A DNA stretch of 64,000 nucleotides, taken from positions 1 through 64,000 of the forward strand of contig NZ_ALBQ01000044.1 in the NCBI RefSeq assembly GCF_000282895.1, in the 5' to 3' direction. Origin of the DNA: Sphingomonas sp. ATCC 31555 (GTDB lineage: Bacteria; Pseudomonadota; Alphaproteobacteria; Sphingomonadales; Sphingomonadaceae). Below are positions 52,923 to 61,531 of this stretch, piece after piece; position 1 is the first letter of the stretch; each line of letters begins with the position of its first letter. Made by a program: the position numbers and the translations under genes. The notes under the pieces are model-generated. The model did no database searches. It worked only from the letters and a program-made list of their open reading frames with translations, and was not told the origin of the DNA.

Positions 52923-54542
52923 ATGGGCATGTTCCGGCCATTGCTTGCGCTGCTGCTGTTTGCCGCCGCCCCGGCGGTGGCGCGGCAGGCGGCGCTGACG
53001 CCGGAACAGGCGGCGCTGAAGGCGCATATCCAGTTCCTCGCTTCCGATCCTTTGCGCGGACGCGAGGCCGGAACCCGCGACTTCGAGGTAGCGGCCGAAT
53101 ATGTCGCCGCGCGGATGCTGGCCATGGGGCTGAAGCCAGGTGGGCCGAACGGCAGCTGGTTTCAGCCGGTGAAGCTGGCGACCTATCGCGCAGCGGAGCG
53201 GGCGACCTGGACGTTGCGGCGGGGCGGGCGCGAAGTGCCGTTCAGCTTCGGCAAAGACTTCGTAAACGAACCGGTGCCGTCCGCGCCCGATTTCAAGGCG
53301 GAGGGTGAGATCGTCTTCGCGGGCTATGGCATCGTCTATCCCGGCGCCGGGCGCGACGATTATGCGGGCCTGGACGTGCGGGGCAAGATCGTGGCGATCC
53401 TGGCGGGTACGCCCGCCGCCCTGCCGGCCGATGTGCGCGCGCATTTCGACGATGACGGGCAGAAGGCGCGGCTGGCGGCTACGCGCGGCGCCAAGGCGGT
53501 GCTGGTGTTGGAAACGGCAGCGCGGCGGCGCAACTTCAGCGTCGAGAGCATGGCGCCTTACTATGCCTATGCGCGCAGCGCCTGGGTGGGCCCCGACGGG
53601 GTGACGAACGGCCCCTCGCCACGCGCGCCGGTGGTAGGGCAGGTGAGCCAGGCGGGTGCCGCCAAGCTGTTCGACGGCGCCGCGATGCGTTGGGCGGAGG
53701 TGCAGGCGGCTGATGCTCGCGGCGGCAGGATGCCGACCGGCCCGCTCGCAGGCCATTTGTCGGTGGCAAGCAAGACGCGCATCTCCACGCGAGAAAGCCG
53801 CAACGTGGTGGGCGTGATCGAAGGCGGCGATCCGGCGCTGCGCGGGCAGTATCTGGTCCTCTCCGCTCACCTCGATCATGTCGGCATCGGCGAAGCGGTG
53901 CAGGGCGATACCATCTACAACGGCGCGATGGACAACGCCGCCGGCGTGGCGATGATCCTCGAAGTCGCGCGCGCGATTCAGGAAGGCAGCAAGCGGCCGC
54001 GGCGTTCGATCGTGGTGCTGGCGTTGACCGCCGAGGAGAAGGGTTTGATCGGTTCGGACTATTTCGTCCACCACCCGACGGTGCCGGCGGGTTCCGTGGT
54101 CGCGGCGGTGAATCTGGATATGCCGATCCTCACCTATCCGCTGGTCGACCTGGTCGTGCTCGGGGGCGAGCGTTCGAGCATCGGCCCTGCGGTGGCGGCG
54201 GCCGCCCGGGCCGAGGGGCTGGCAGTGGTGCCCGATCCGGCGCCGGAGGAAATGTTCTTCGTCCGATCGGATCACTACAGCTTCGTCAAGGCCGGCGTCC
54301 CGGCGGTGTCGATCGATACCGGGCCCGGCGGCACCGGTGCGGTAGCGGCGCGCGCGTTCCTCGATCGCAACTATCACGAGCCATCGGACCAGATCGACTT
54401 GCCGTTTGATTGGAAATCGGCGGCGACGTTCAAGCGCGTCGCACTGGGGACCACGCTCGCGCTGGCCAATGCAGCCGCGCGGCCGAGCTGGAACAAGGGC
54501 GACTTCTTCGGAACGACATTTGGCGGAGCGGAGGCGCCGTGA
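52923..54542 (+). CDS. M28 family metallopeptidase, copy 2
   Basis: A 539-aa paralogue of the preceding gene with the same plan: signal peptide (RPLLALLLFAAAPAVA), FAGYGIVYPGAGRDDYAGLD insert, and zinc motifs LSAHLDHVGIGEAVQG, NGAMDNAAG, LTAEEKGLIGSDYF, AVNLDMPIL and NYHEPSDQIDLP. The ends are alike (WNKGDFFG). GGAAGGAAGAG precedes ATG 52923. The two probably arose by tandem duplication; different inserts suggest different substrate ranges. The downstream SDR gene starts in its stop (GTGA). Confidence 0.92.
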   Translation: MGMFRPLLALLLFAAAPAVARQAALTPEQAALKAHIQFLASDPLRGREAGTRDFEVAAEYVAARMLAMGLKPGGPNGSWFQPVKLATYRAAERATWTLRRGGREVPFSFGKDFVNEPVPSAPDFKAEGEIVFAGYGIVYPGAGRDDYAGLDVRGKIVAILAGTPAALPADVRAHFDDDGQKARLAATRGAKAVLVLETAARRRNFSVESMAPYYAYARSAWVGPDGVTNGPSPRAPVVGQVSQAGAAKLFDGAAMRWAEVQAADARGGRMPTGPLAGHLSVASKTRISTRESRNVVGVIEGGDPALRGQYLVLSAHLDHVGIGEAVQGDTIYNGAMDNAAGVAMILEVARAIQEGSKRPRRSIVVLALTAEEKGLIGSDYFVHHPTVPAGSVVAAVNLDMPILTYPLVDLVVLGGERSSIGPAVAAAARAEGLAVVPDPAPEEMFFVRSDHYSFVKAGVPAVSIDTGPGGTGAVAARAFLDRNYHEPSDQIDLPFDWKSAATFKRVALGTTLALANAAARPSWNKGDFFGTTFGGAEAP

Positions 54543-55369
54543 GCAGGGCCGTCCGCCTGCTCGTCTTCGGCCCGGGCTACAGCGCTTCGCGGCTGATGGC
54601 TGCGGTTGCGGCAGCCGGCGGCGACGCAACGGCCGTGACCCGCGCTACCTTCGGGGATCGGGAAAGCACCCGCGCACGGATCGCCACGGCAACTCACATC
54701 CTCTCGAGCATCCCGCCAGGCGAGGGCGATCCGGTGCTGGCGGCCTATGGCCGCGATCTGGCGGCGAGCGGGGCCTGGCTCGGCTATCTTTCCTCGACCG
54801 GCGTCTATGGCGACACCGGCGGGGGCTGGGTGGACGAGAGCGCGCCCTTGCGCGGGCGGCGCGGCACGCGGATGGATGCGGACCAGGCCTGGGCAGCGCT
54901 GCCGCGCGCCTGTGTGTTCCGATTGCCCGGCATCTATGGGCCCGAACGATCCGCACTGGAGCGGATGGCGGCGGGTGCGGTGCGGGTGAACTTTCCAGGC
55001 CAGGTATTCAGCCGGGTGCATGTCGACGATTTGGTTGCAGGGGTGATGGCGGCGTTCGATGGGCCGCCGGGCCTCTACAACCTTGCCGACGATCACCCTG
55101 CGCCGCAGAGCCATGTGCTTGCCTATGCCGCCGAACTGCTGGGGATCGATCCGGGGCCGGAACTGCCACCGGACGGGGTGGAACTAAGTGCCGCCTCGCG
55201 CGCCTTCTATGCCGAAAACCGGCGGGTGGCGAACGGCCGGGCGAAGCGGCTGCTCGGCTGGCGGCCGCGCTACCCCGACTACCGGTTAGGTCTGCGCGCC
55301 CTCAGGGCCAGTACCAGCCCGGCGAGCACCAGCACGCCGCCGCCCAGCGCCAGCAGCGACCAGCGATAG
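54539..55369 (+). CDS. SDR-family NAD(P)-dependent epimerase-like protein
   Basis: A 276-aa protein with a Rossmann fold of the extended SDR type. The nucleotide loop is LLVFGPGYSASRLMAAVAAA, the conserved active-site region is YLSSTGVYGDTGGGWVDESA and RLPGIYGPERSALERM follows. It resembles YeeZ-type sugar-nucleotide or atypical SDRs. The Tyr of the YxxxK motif is not in canonical context, so catalysis is uncertain. It starts at GTG 54539 within the M28 stop. The last 91 bp overlap the EamA gene in antisense, and the C-terminus from about residue 248 may be partly non-native. Confidence 0.8.
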   Translation: MSRAVRLLVFGPGYSASRLMAAVAAAGGDATAVTRATFGDRESTRARIATATHILSSIPPGEGDPVLAAYGRDLAASGAWLGYLSSTGVYGDTGGGWVDESAPLRGRRGTRMDADQAWAALPRACVFRLPGIYGPERSALERMAAGAVRVNFPGQVFSRVHVDDLVAGVMAAFDGPPGLYNLADDHPAPQSHVLAYAAELLGIDPGPELPPDGVELSAASRAFYAENRRVANGRAKRLLGWRPRYPDYRLGLRALRASTSPASTSTPPPSASSDQR

Positions 55370-56196
55370 CCTTCGAACAGCGTTGACAGCAGCATCGCGA
55401 TCACCGGGATCAGCACGCTGGTATAGGCTGCCTTGGCCGGGCCGATGGTGCGGATCAGCTGGAAATAGATGGTGAAGGTGAGCGAGGAGCCGATCACGCC
55501 GAGATAGAGGATGCCGAGCAAATAGGCCGGCCGCGTCTCGATCACCGGCGGACCGACCGTTGCGAGTGCGAAACCCGCATCGATAGCGGCGCCGATCAGC
55601 ATCGCCCAGCCGAGCGTGGTCGCCATCGGATAGGCCTTCGCGGTGCCGGTCGCTTGCATCACGTTGGCGACGGAGGCGGAGAGCACGCCGGCAAGCGCGA
55701 TGCCGATGCCGATCAGCGCTTCGTGCGGCCCAACCGGATTGAGGCGGGCTTCATGGACGAAGAGCAGCGCAACGCCCGCCATCGCCACGGCCGAGCCGAA
55801 CAGCAGCTGCCGCCCCATCTTCTGGCCGAGGAAGAGGCGGGCGAGGATCGCGTTCGGCACCAGCAGCAACGCATAGACCACCGCCACCACGCCCGAGGTG
55901 ACGTGTGCTTCGGCGCGATAGACGAAGTTGAAGTTGAGCACGAACTGAGCAAGCCCCAGGCATGCTGCGAAGGTGAGCCCGCGCGCATCGAGCCACAGCC
56001 GATCACGGCGCATCGCGGCCCAGACCAGCGTCGCGGCACCGGCGACGAGGAAGCGATAGCTAACCGACCAGCTGGGCGGCACCACCGCCAGCTGATCCTT
56101 GATGACGAGCCAGGTCGAGCCCCAGATCAGGGTGACCAGCAGGAACGGGATCAGGACCGTCAGCCGGGCGGAACGTGGGGTGTCGGCGCCGATCAC
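55279..56196 (-). CDS. EamA/DMT-family transporter
   Basis: A 305-aa drug/metabolite transporter with about ten helices in two EamA halves (IPFLLVTLIWGSTWLVIKDQ, then YLLGILYLGVIGSSLTFTIY). IGSSLTFTIYFQLIRTIGPA and SVLIPVIAMLLSTLFEGYRW are family signatures of amino-acid or metabolite exporters. I place the start at GTG 56196, which overlaps the ltaE TGA (GTGA). The pairing with threonine aldolase suggests export of an amino acid such as threonine, which is inference. Confidence 0.85.
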   Translation of the reverse strand: MIGADTPRSARLTVLIPFLLVTLIWGSTWLVIKDQLAVVPPSWSVSYRFLVAGAATLVWAAMRRDRLWLDARGLTFAACLGLAQFVLNFNFVYRAEAHVTSGVVAVVYALLLVPNAILARLFLGQKMGRQLLFGSAVAMAGVALLFVHEARLNPVGPHEALIGIGIALAGVLSASVANVMQATGTAKAYPMATTLGWAMLIGAAIDAGFALATVGPPVIETRPAYLLGILYLGVIGSSLTFTIYFQLIRTIGPAKAAYTSVLIPVIAMLLSTLFEGYRWSLLALGGGVLVLAGLVLALRARRPNR

Positions 56197-57194
56197 AGCG
56201 CGGCGATCGCCTCGGCGAGCGGCCGGATGGCGTCCTCCGCCTGGTCCCAACTGGTAACGAGGCGGACCTCGCCCTCGGCCCAATCGTAGAAATCGAAGCC
56301 GAGCGCGCGCAAGGCTTCGGCTTCCGCCGGGTTCGCTTTCAGGAATACCTCGTTGGCCTGCACCGGGTGCACCAGCCGGTCGCCCGCCGCCTCGGCCAGC
56401 AGGCGTGCCCCGGCATTGGCGGCGCGGGCATTGGCGCGCCACAGGTCGTTCTCCAGCATCGCCAGCAGCTGCGCGGCAAGGTAGCGGCCCTTGGAGAAGA
56501 GCAGCCCGGCACGCTTGCGGCGGTAGAGCGTCACGTCGGCCAGCTCGGGGCGGAAGAACACCAGCGCCTCGGCGCTCATACCCCCGTTCTTGACGAAGCC
56601 GAAGCTCAGCGCGTCGACGCCGGCGCGCCAGGTGACGTCGCCGGGATGGCAGCCGAGATGCGCGACCGCGTTGGCGAAGCGCGCGCCGTCCATGTGCAAG
56701 CCAAGCTTCCTGGCCCGCGCCAGATCGCCGATCGCGGCTACCTCGTCGGGCGTGTAGACCAGGCCGTACTCGGTGGCGTTGGTGATCGAGATCGCGTGCG
56801 GCTGCACCTGGTGCACGTCGTTGCGGATCGGATCGACCACCGCATGGATGGCCTCGGGCGTCAGCTTGGCGCCGGGGCCGGTGGCGGTCAGCAGCTTGGC
56901 GCCGTGCGTGTAGAATTCGGGGGCGCCGCCCTCGTCGCAATTGATGTGCGCATCGCGGTGGCAGACGATGCCGCCATGCGGCGGGCAGAGAGCGGTCAGT
57001 GCGAGGCAGTTGGCCGCCGTGCCGGTGGGCACCCACAGCGCGCGGACCTGGGTGCCGAACAGATCGGAGAACGCGCCGTCGAGCCGCTGCGACCACGCAT
57101 CGCCGTCATAGGCGGTGTCGAGCCTGTTCGCCTCGAGCAGCGCCTGGAGTACGGGCGGGCAGACGGCGGCGGCATTATCCGAAAAGAAGCGCAT
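56193..57194 (-). CDS. ltaE: Low-specificity L-threonine aldolase
   Basis: A 333-aa PLP enzyme of the beta-eliminating lyase fold that cleaves threonine and allo-threonine to glycine and acetaldehyde. The PLP lysine is K202 in LSFGFVKNGGMSAEAL, the cofactor Asp is in LHMDGARFANAVAHLG, and TGTAANCLAL and HRDAHINCDEGGAPEF are family motifs. ATG 57194 follows MRFFSDNAAAVCPPVLQALL. It is coupled to the EamA gene (GTGA) and lies 43 bp from the egtD stop. Confidence 0.93.
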   Translation of the reverse strand: MRFFSDNAAAVCPPVLQALLEANRLDTAYDGDAWSQRLDGAFSDLFGTQVRALWVPTGTAANCLALTALCPPHGGIVCHRDAHINCDEGGAPEFYTHGAKLLTATGPGAKLTPEAIHAVVDPIRNDVHQVQPHAISITNATEYGLVYTPDEVAAIGDLARARKLGLHMDGARFANAVAHLGCHPGDVTWRAGVDALSFGFVKNGGMSAEALVFFRPELADVTLYRRKRAGLLFSKGRYLAAQLLAMLENDLWRANARAANAGARLLAEAAGDRLVHPVQANEVFLKANPAEAEALRALGFDFYDWAEGEVRLVTSWDQAEDAIRPLAEAIAAL

Positions 57195-57237
57195 AGCCAG
57201 ACCCTTGCGGCCTGGCGCGCGCCCGGTCAACGGCCTG

Positions 57238-58215
57238 TTACGGCGCCCGGCGCAGCGGCTGGGCTTCGCAGAGGATCAGCGCGAACCAGTCCTTGTCGTC
57301 GGTCCATTGCTCGATCGGGGTCCACCCGCCTGAACGGAGCAGCTGGCGGGCGCCGTTGGGGCCGTATTTGTGGCTGTTCTCGGTGTGGATCGTCTCGCCG
57401 GCTACCATGCTGAACGGGCGGCCGTCGACGGTGAAGTCGATATCGCGCTGTGCTTCAAGATGCATTTCGATGCGCGCGAAATCGGCGTTCCAGATCGCGC
57501 GGTGGCGGAAGGCGTCGACTGGGAGCGTGCCGTCCAGCTCGCGGTTGATCCGGGTCAGCAGATTGAGATTGAACGCGGCGGTCACGCCCGCCGCATCGTC
57601 ATAGGCAGGGACGAGGATGTCGGGCGATTTCACCCGGTCCATGCCGATCAGCAGCCGTGCGCCTTCGCCCAGCCACTCGCGCATCGCGCGTAGCAGGTCG
57701 ACCGCGTGCCAGGCGTTCATGTTGCCGATCGTCGAGCCGGGGAAGAAGCCGAGCTTCGGCATCTTCGCCACCTGCTCCGGCAGCGGCACGGGGCGGAGGA
57801 AATCCGCCTCGACCGGATAGACCGGCAGGCCCGGAAAGGCCTGGGACAGCTGTGCGGCGGAATGGCGCAGGAATTCGCCGGAGATGTCGATCGGCACATA
57901 GGCCGCCGGATCGATGGCGCGCAGCAATCGCGGCGTCTTCACCGACGAGCCCGAGCCGAACTCCACCACCGCCGCATTGGGGGCCGCGAGATCGGCCAGG
58001 TCCCCCGCGATCGATTCGAGCAGCGTCGTTTCGGTGCGCGTGGGGTAATATTCCGGGAGTTCGGTGATCTGTTCGAACAGCTCCGAACCGCGCCGATCGT
58101 AGAACCACCGGGCGGGAATCGCGCGCGGGCTGGCGGCGAGCCCGGTCAGTACGTCGGCACGGAAATGGGGATCGGCAAGGCTCGCCTGACCGTCTTCGAG
58201 TTCCTGCTTGAGCAT
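57238..58215 (-). CDS. egtD: L-histidine N(alpha)-methyltransferase EgtD
   Basis: A 325-aa SAM-dependent enzyme that trimethylates histidine to hercynine, the first step of ergothioneine synthesis. The SAM loop is VVEFGSGSSVKTPRLLRAID. The histidine-binding region includes YDRRGSELFEQITELPEYYP, FFPGSTIGNMN and the late ETIHTENSHKY. It is coupled to egtB by TGATG. No egtA or egtC is nearby, as is usual for alphaproteobacterial two-gene versions. Confidence 0.95.
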   Translation of the reverse strand: MLKQELEDGQASLADPHFRADVLTGLAASPRAIPARWFYDRRGSELFEQITELPEYYPTRTETTLLESIAGDLADLAAPNAAVVEFGSGSSVKTPRLLRAIDPAAYVPIDISGEFLRHSAAQLSQAFPGLPVYPVEADFLRPVPLPEQVAKMPKLGFFPGSTIGNMNAWHAVDLLRAMREWLGEGARLLIGMDRVKSPDILVPAYDDAAGVTAAFNLNLLTRINRELDGTLPVDAFRHRAIWNADFARIEMHLEAQRDIDFTVDGRPFSMVAGETIHTENSHKYGPNGARQLLRSGGWTPIEQWTDDKDWFALILCEAQPLRRAP

Positions 58216-59492
58216 CAGAGGTCCTTCGCCAGACGCACGCCGGTGAATTGCCAGCGCTGATGGGGGTAGAAGAAGTTGCGGTAGCTGGCGCGGACATGGC
58301 CGCGCGGGGTGGCGCAGCTGCCGCCGCGCAACACGAACTGTCCGCTCATGAACTTGCCGTTATATTCGCCGACGGCACCTTCGGCGGCGCGAAAGCCTGG
58401 ATAGGGGCGATAGGCGCTGCCGGTCCATTCCCAGACATCGCCGAACCAGGCGGGGCCGAGCGCAGACGGGCGCGGCTCGACGGGGCCGGCGGCATCGAGC
58501 TGGTTGCCCGACAGCGGATCGGCACCCGCCGCTGCGGCTTCCCACTCGAATTCGGTCGGCAGGCGCGCACCGACCCAGCTGGCATAAGCGTCCGCCTCAA
58601 AGAAGCTGACATGGGTGACCGGCGCGGCGGGATCGATCGGGCGGCGGCCATCAAGGCCGAAGCGGGTCCAGACTCCGTCGATCTGCCGCCAGTAGAGGGG
58701 TGCTTCGATGCTGTTGGCCTGCACCCAGGCCCAGCCGTCCGACAGCCAGTGGCGCGGATCGGCATAACCGCCATCGGCAATGAAGGCGGCCCATTCGCCG
58801 TTGGTGACGGTGCGATCGGCCAGCGCGTGCGGCGTGAGCAGCGCCTGGTGGCGCGGGCCTTCGCAATCGAAGGCGAAACCGTCCGAACTTCCCGGAGGCG
58901 GCGCACCGGCACCGATCGTAACAAGTGCTTCGGAGCCCGCGATCCAGCCGATCGGCCCGGGCATCGCGACCGGCACCTTGGCCGCGCCGGGCCAGAGCGC
59001 AGGTTCGAGCGGGTTGACCGAGAAATGATGAAGGATGTCGGTGAGCAGCAGTTCCTGATGCTGCTGCTCATGCTGGCAGCCCAGTGCGATCAGTGCCAGC
59101 GCATCCGGAGAAAGCGTTGGAATAGCGTCATCGATCGCCGCGTCCACCGCCGCGCGATAGGCAAGCACCTCGTCCAACGTCGGGCGCGATAGCATGCCGC
59201 GCCGAGGCCGCGCATGGCGCTCTCCCTCGGCCTCGTAATAGCTGTTGAACAGGAACGGCCAGCGTTCGTCGAACAGGCGATAGCCGGGCACGCCATCGCG
59301 CAGCACGAAGGTTTCGAAGAACCAAGTCGTATGCGCGAGGTGCCATTTCGCGGGCGACGCATCGTCCATCGACTGGATCGTCGCATCGGCATCGGAGAGC
59401 GGCGCCGCCAAGGCCGCGCTGAGCGCCCGTACCGCCGAAAAGCGGCGGGCGAGCGCTTCGTGCGCCGCGACATTGGCTGGACTTGTTCTCAC
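58215..59492 (-). CDS. egtB: Ergothioneine biosynthesis protein EgtB
   Basis: A 425-aa iron-dependent sulfoxide synthase that joins hercynine to a thiol (cysteine or gamma-glutamylcysteine). The DinB-like domain carries the iron ligands H51 in KWHLAHTTWFFETF and H141/H145 in CQHEQQHQELLLTD. The C-terminal formylglycine-generating-enzyme-like domain has VTNGEWAAFIADGGY, RLPTEFEWEAAAAG and GGSCATPRGHVRASYRNFFY. It starts at GTG 59492 with TAGGAG seven bases upstream. It leads the egtB-egtD operon; the later C-S lyase step (EgtE) is not encoded here. Confidence 0.94.
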   Translation of the reverse strand: MRTSPANVAAHEALARRFSAVRALSAALAAPLSDADATIQSMDDASPAKWHLAHTTWFFETFVLRDGVPGYRLFDERWPFLFNSYYEAEGERHARPRRGMLSRPTLDEVLAYRAAVDAAIDDAIPTLSPDALALIALGCQHEQQHQELLLTDILHHFSVNPLEPALWPGAAKVPVAMPGPIGWIAGSEALVTIGAGAPPPGSSDGFAFDCEGPRHQALLTPHALADRTVTNGEWAAFIADGGYADPRHWLSDGWAWVQANSIEAPLYWRQIDGVWTRFGLDGRRPIDPAAPVTHVSFFEADAYASWVGARLPTEFEWEAAAAGADPLSGNQLDAAGPVEPRPSALGPAWFGDVWEWTGSAYRPYPGFRAAEGAVGEYNGKFMSGQFVLRGGSCATPRGHVRASYRNFFYPHQRWQFTGVRLAKDL

Positions 59493-59556
59493 TTCGTTCT
59501 CCTACCGCAAGCTGGCCGGCACGGCAACCCACACGGTCGGATGCGATCGACGCCCG

Positions 59557-60120
59557 CTATTGGTTACGAGGCCCCCCGGGCACCCACAGAACGTCGTCGC
59601 GTCCGTTTTGGTTCATGACGCGTGCGGCCACGAACAAAAAATCTGAAAGTCTATTGAGATAGACAAGTGCGTTGTTGCTGAGTGTGCCCTGATCGTTGGC
59701 GGCGACCGCGGCGCGTTCGGCACGACGGGTGATCGCGCGGGCTAGGTGGATCGCGGCAGCGGCGGGGCTGCCGCCGGGCAGGACGAAACTGTTCAGCGGG
59801 GCAAGCGCTTCGTTGGCGGCATCGATCGACTCTTCAAGCCAGCGGATCTGATCGGCGGTGATGCGCAGCGCCCCTTCGCGATCGCCCGGCGTGGCGAGAT
59901 CGGCGCCGAGGTCGAACAGATCGTTCTGGATGCGGGCGAGCACGGGATCGAGAGGATCGCCGGCGAGCAGCGTGCGCGCGACGCCGATCGCGCTGTTCGC
60001 TTCGTCGACATCGCCGATCGCCTCCAGCCGGGCGGACGCTTTGGAGACGCGCGAGCCGTCTGCCAGACCGGTGGTGCCGGCATCGCCGGTGCGGGTGTAG
60101 ATCTTGTTGAGCTTAACCAT
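59557..60120 (-). CDS. pduO: PduO-type ATP:cob(I)alamin adenosyltransferase
   Basis: A 187-aa enzyme adding the adenosyl group to cob(I)alamin. The ATP-binding N-terminus is TRTGDAGTTGLADGSRVSKA. The Arg/Asn-rich site is LNSFVLPGGSPAAAAIHLAR, followed by ARAITRRAERAA and LNRLSDFLFVAAR, which bind the corrin substrate in PduO/MMAB-type trimers. It supports adenosylcobalamin-dependent enzymes. The membrane protein upstream ends 9 bp before its start. No cobalamin riboswitch is visible. Confidence 0.93.
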   Translation of the reverse strand: MVKLNKIYTRTGDAGTTGLADGSRVSKASARLEAIGDVDEANSAIGVARTLLAGDPLDPVLARIQNDLFDLGADLATPGDREGALRITADQIRWLEESIDAANEALAPLNSFVLPGGSPAAAAIHLARAITRRAERAAVAANDQGTLSNNALVYLNRLSDFLFVAARVMNQNGRDDVLWVPGGPRNQ

Positions 60121-60129
60121 GGCGCGGGG

Positions 60130-60591
60130 TTAGCCTGCCCATGCCGGCGATGGCCAATGGATTTTGGGGAAGGTAAACGGCCCGTCTTCGGGATCGACCG
60201 AACGCGGACGAACGGCGCGACGCGAGCGGGGGGCGCGGGGACGGGGAAGCCGGCGCAGGATCGCCCGGCGGAAATCGCGCAGGCGGACGACCGAGGCCAT
60301 GGTGACGGTGACCAGCGCGGCATCGAGCAACGCGCCGATATCGAACATGGCCATCCAGCCGATCAGTTCCGGTCCGATCATGGCGAGCAGCACGCCGCCC
60401 TCTTCCTCCATTACCCAGAGGACGGTCGCGGCGAAAAGAGCGCCGAGGAGCAGCAACAGCAGATCCCCGCGCGTCCAGCGGGACAGCCACCGCGCGGGAC
60501 CGACGACCAGCGCGTGGCGCAGCATCCGCCCGGCTCGCGTATCACCCGAAACCAGCAGTGCCAGCCACAACAGCAACAGGGCGTGGATCAT
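60130..60591 (-). CDS. Membrane protein of unknown function
   Basis: A 153-aa protein with about three transmembrane helices ([36 protein letters not shown] and [20 protein letters not shown]) and an Arg-rich, Pro-rich cytosolic tail ([19 protein letters not shown]). I see no domain. ATG 60591 is preceded by AAGGGGGACC. It lies 9 bp upstream of the adenosyltransferase and is divergent from ruvA. Co-transcription suggests, but does not show, a related role. Confidence 0.7.
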   Translation of the reverse strand: MIHALLLLWLALLVSGDTRAGRMLRHALVVGPARWLSRWTRGDLLLLLLGALFAATVLWVMEEEGGVLLAMIGPELIGWMAMFDIGALLDAALVTVTMASVVRLRDFRRAILRRLPRPRAPRSRRAVRPRSVDPEDGPFTFPKIHWPSPAWAG

Positions 60592-60752
60592 TCGGTCCCC
60601 CTTCGTTTCGCCGCCGAATTGGGAGACGGCGTCGGCATTTACCAGAGCCGCATGCGATTTCTGCTTTTCCGAAAGCAATTGTTCTGTTTATGTACCGGTG
60701 TGACCGACGTGCTCCTGCCCGCCCGCCCCGCCGCCATATCGAGGCGCGCCCG

Positions 60753-61349
60753 ATGATCGCGCATCTTCGCGGCACGCTGGCGGCGAGCGGCGCCGACCAT
60801 GCGGTGATCGACGTGAACGGCGTCGGCTATCTGGTCGGGGCCTCGGCCAAGACGCTCGACAAGCTGGGCGCGGTGGGCGAACAGGTGACGATCCACACCG
60901 AGATGCTGGTGAGCGAAGATTCGATCCGGCTGATGGGGTTCGCCACCGCCGATGAGCGCGACTGGTTCAAGCTGCTGACCAGCGTGCAGGGGGTTGGCGC
61001 CAAGGTGGCGCTGGCGATCCTGTCGATTTTGGCACCTGCCGAATTGCGCACCGCCGTTGCCCGCGCCGATGCGGCAACGATCGCTCGGGCGAACGGCGTG
61101 GGACCAAAGCTGGCCCAGCGCATCGTCAACGAATTGAAGGACAAGGCCGGTGGGCTGGCGCTGGGCGGCACCGGCGCGACGGCGGCGCCCAGCGGCGGTG
61201 CAGCAGCGGATGCGGTGTCGGCGATGCTCAACCTGGGCTTCAAGCCGGGCGAGGCAAGCGCGGCGGTGAACGCCGCCAGCGACGAGTTGGGCCCGGCCGC
61301 GACCCTGGACGCGCTGGTGCGGCTGGCGCTGCGCAAGGCGGCGAAGTGA
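60753..61349 (+). CDS. ruvA: Holliday junction helicase subunit RuvA
   Basis: A 198-aa DNA-binding subunit that holds the four-way junction for RuvB. The N-terminal OB fold starts [20 protein letters not shown]. Tandem helix-hairpin-helix motifs are [18 protein letters not shown] and [18 protein letters not shown] flexible Gly/Ala linker leads to domain III ([20 protein letters not shown]), which binds RuvB. ATG 60753 gives the usual length. ruvC is not adjacent, and ruvB begins 2.05 kb downstream after three other genes and an inverted-repeat element. Confidence 0.96.
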   Translation: MIAHLRGTLAASGADHAVIDVNGVGYLVGASAKTLDKLGAVGEQVTIHTEMLVSEDSIRLMGFATADERDWFKLLTSVQGVGAKVALAILSILAPAELRTAVARADAATIARANGVGPKLAQRIVNELKDKAGGLALGGTGATAAPSGGAAADAVSAMLNLGFKPGEASAAVNAASDELGPAATLDALVRLALRKAAK

Positions 61350-61361
61350 ACTGTCCGCTGC

Positions 61362-61527
61362 AATTCCTCCCCGTGTCGGGGAGGGATGCCGCGCGGAATC
61401 GTCGCGTGGGGGAGGGACCGCGCCGAAGGCGGGGTATAACCGAATGCATGGACCTGCCGCGGCTGGCGCGGCGGCCCCTCTACCATTTGCTGCGCAACTG
61501 GTCCCCCTCCCCGTGCCGGGGAGAAGC
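61362..61527. repeat. BIME-like inverted repeat element downstream of ruvA
   Basis: The left end TTCCTCCCCGTGTCGGGGAG and the right end CTCCCCGTGCCGGGGAGAA are hairpins in inverted orientation, with related GTGGGGGAGGGACC and GGTCCCCCTC arms between them. It belongs to the same type as the element at 34426-34541 and fills the gap between ruvA and the convergent dehydrogenase, so it may also end both transcripts. Confidence 0.7.
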
Positions 61528-61531
61528 TTTC

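Noticed and set aside
60121..60129. Cobalamin riboswitch for the adenosyltransferase or the BtuB-like receptor
   Set aside because: The gaps upstream are 9 bp and a gene overlap respectively, so there is no room for one.
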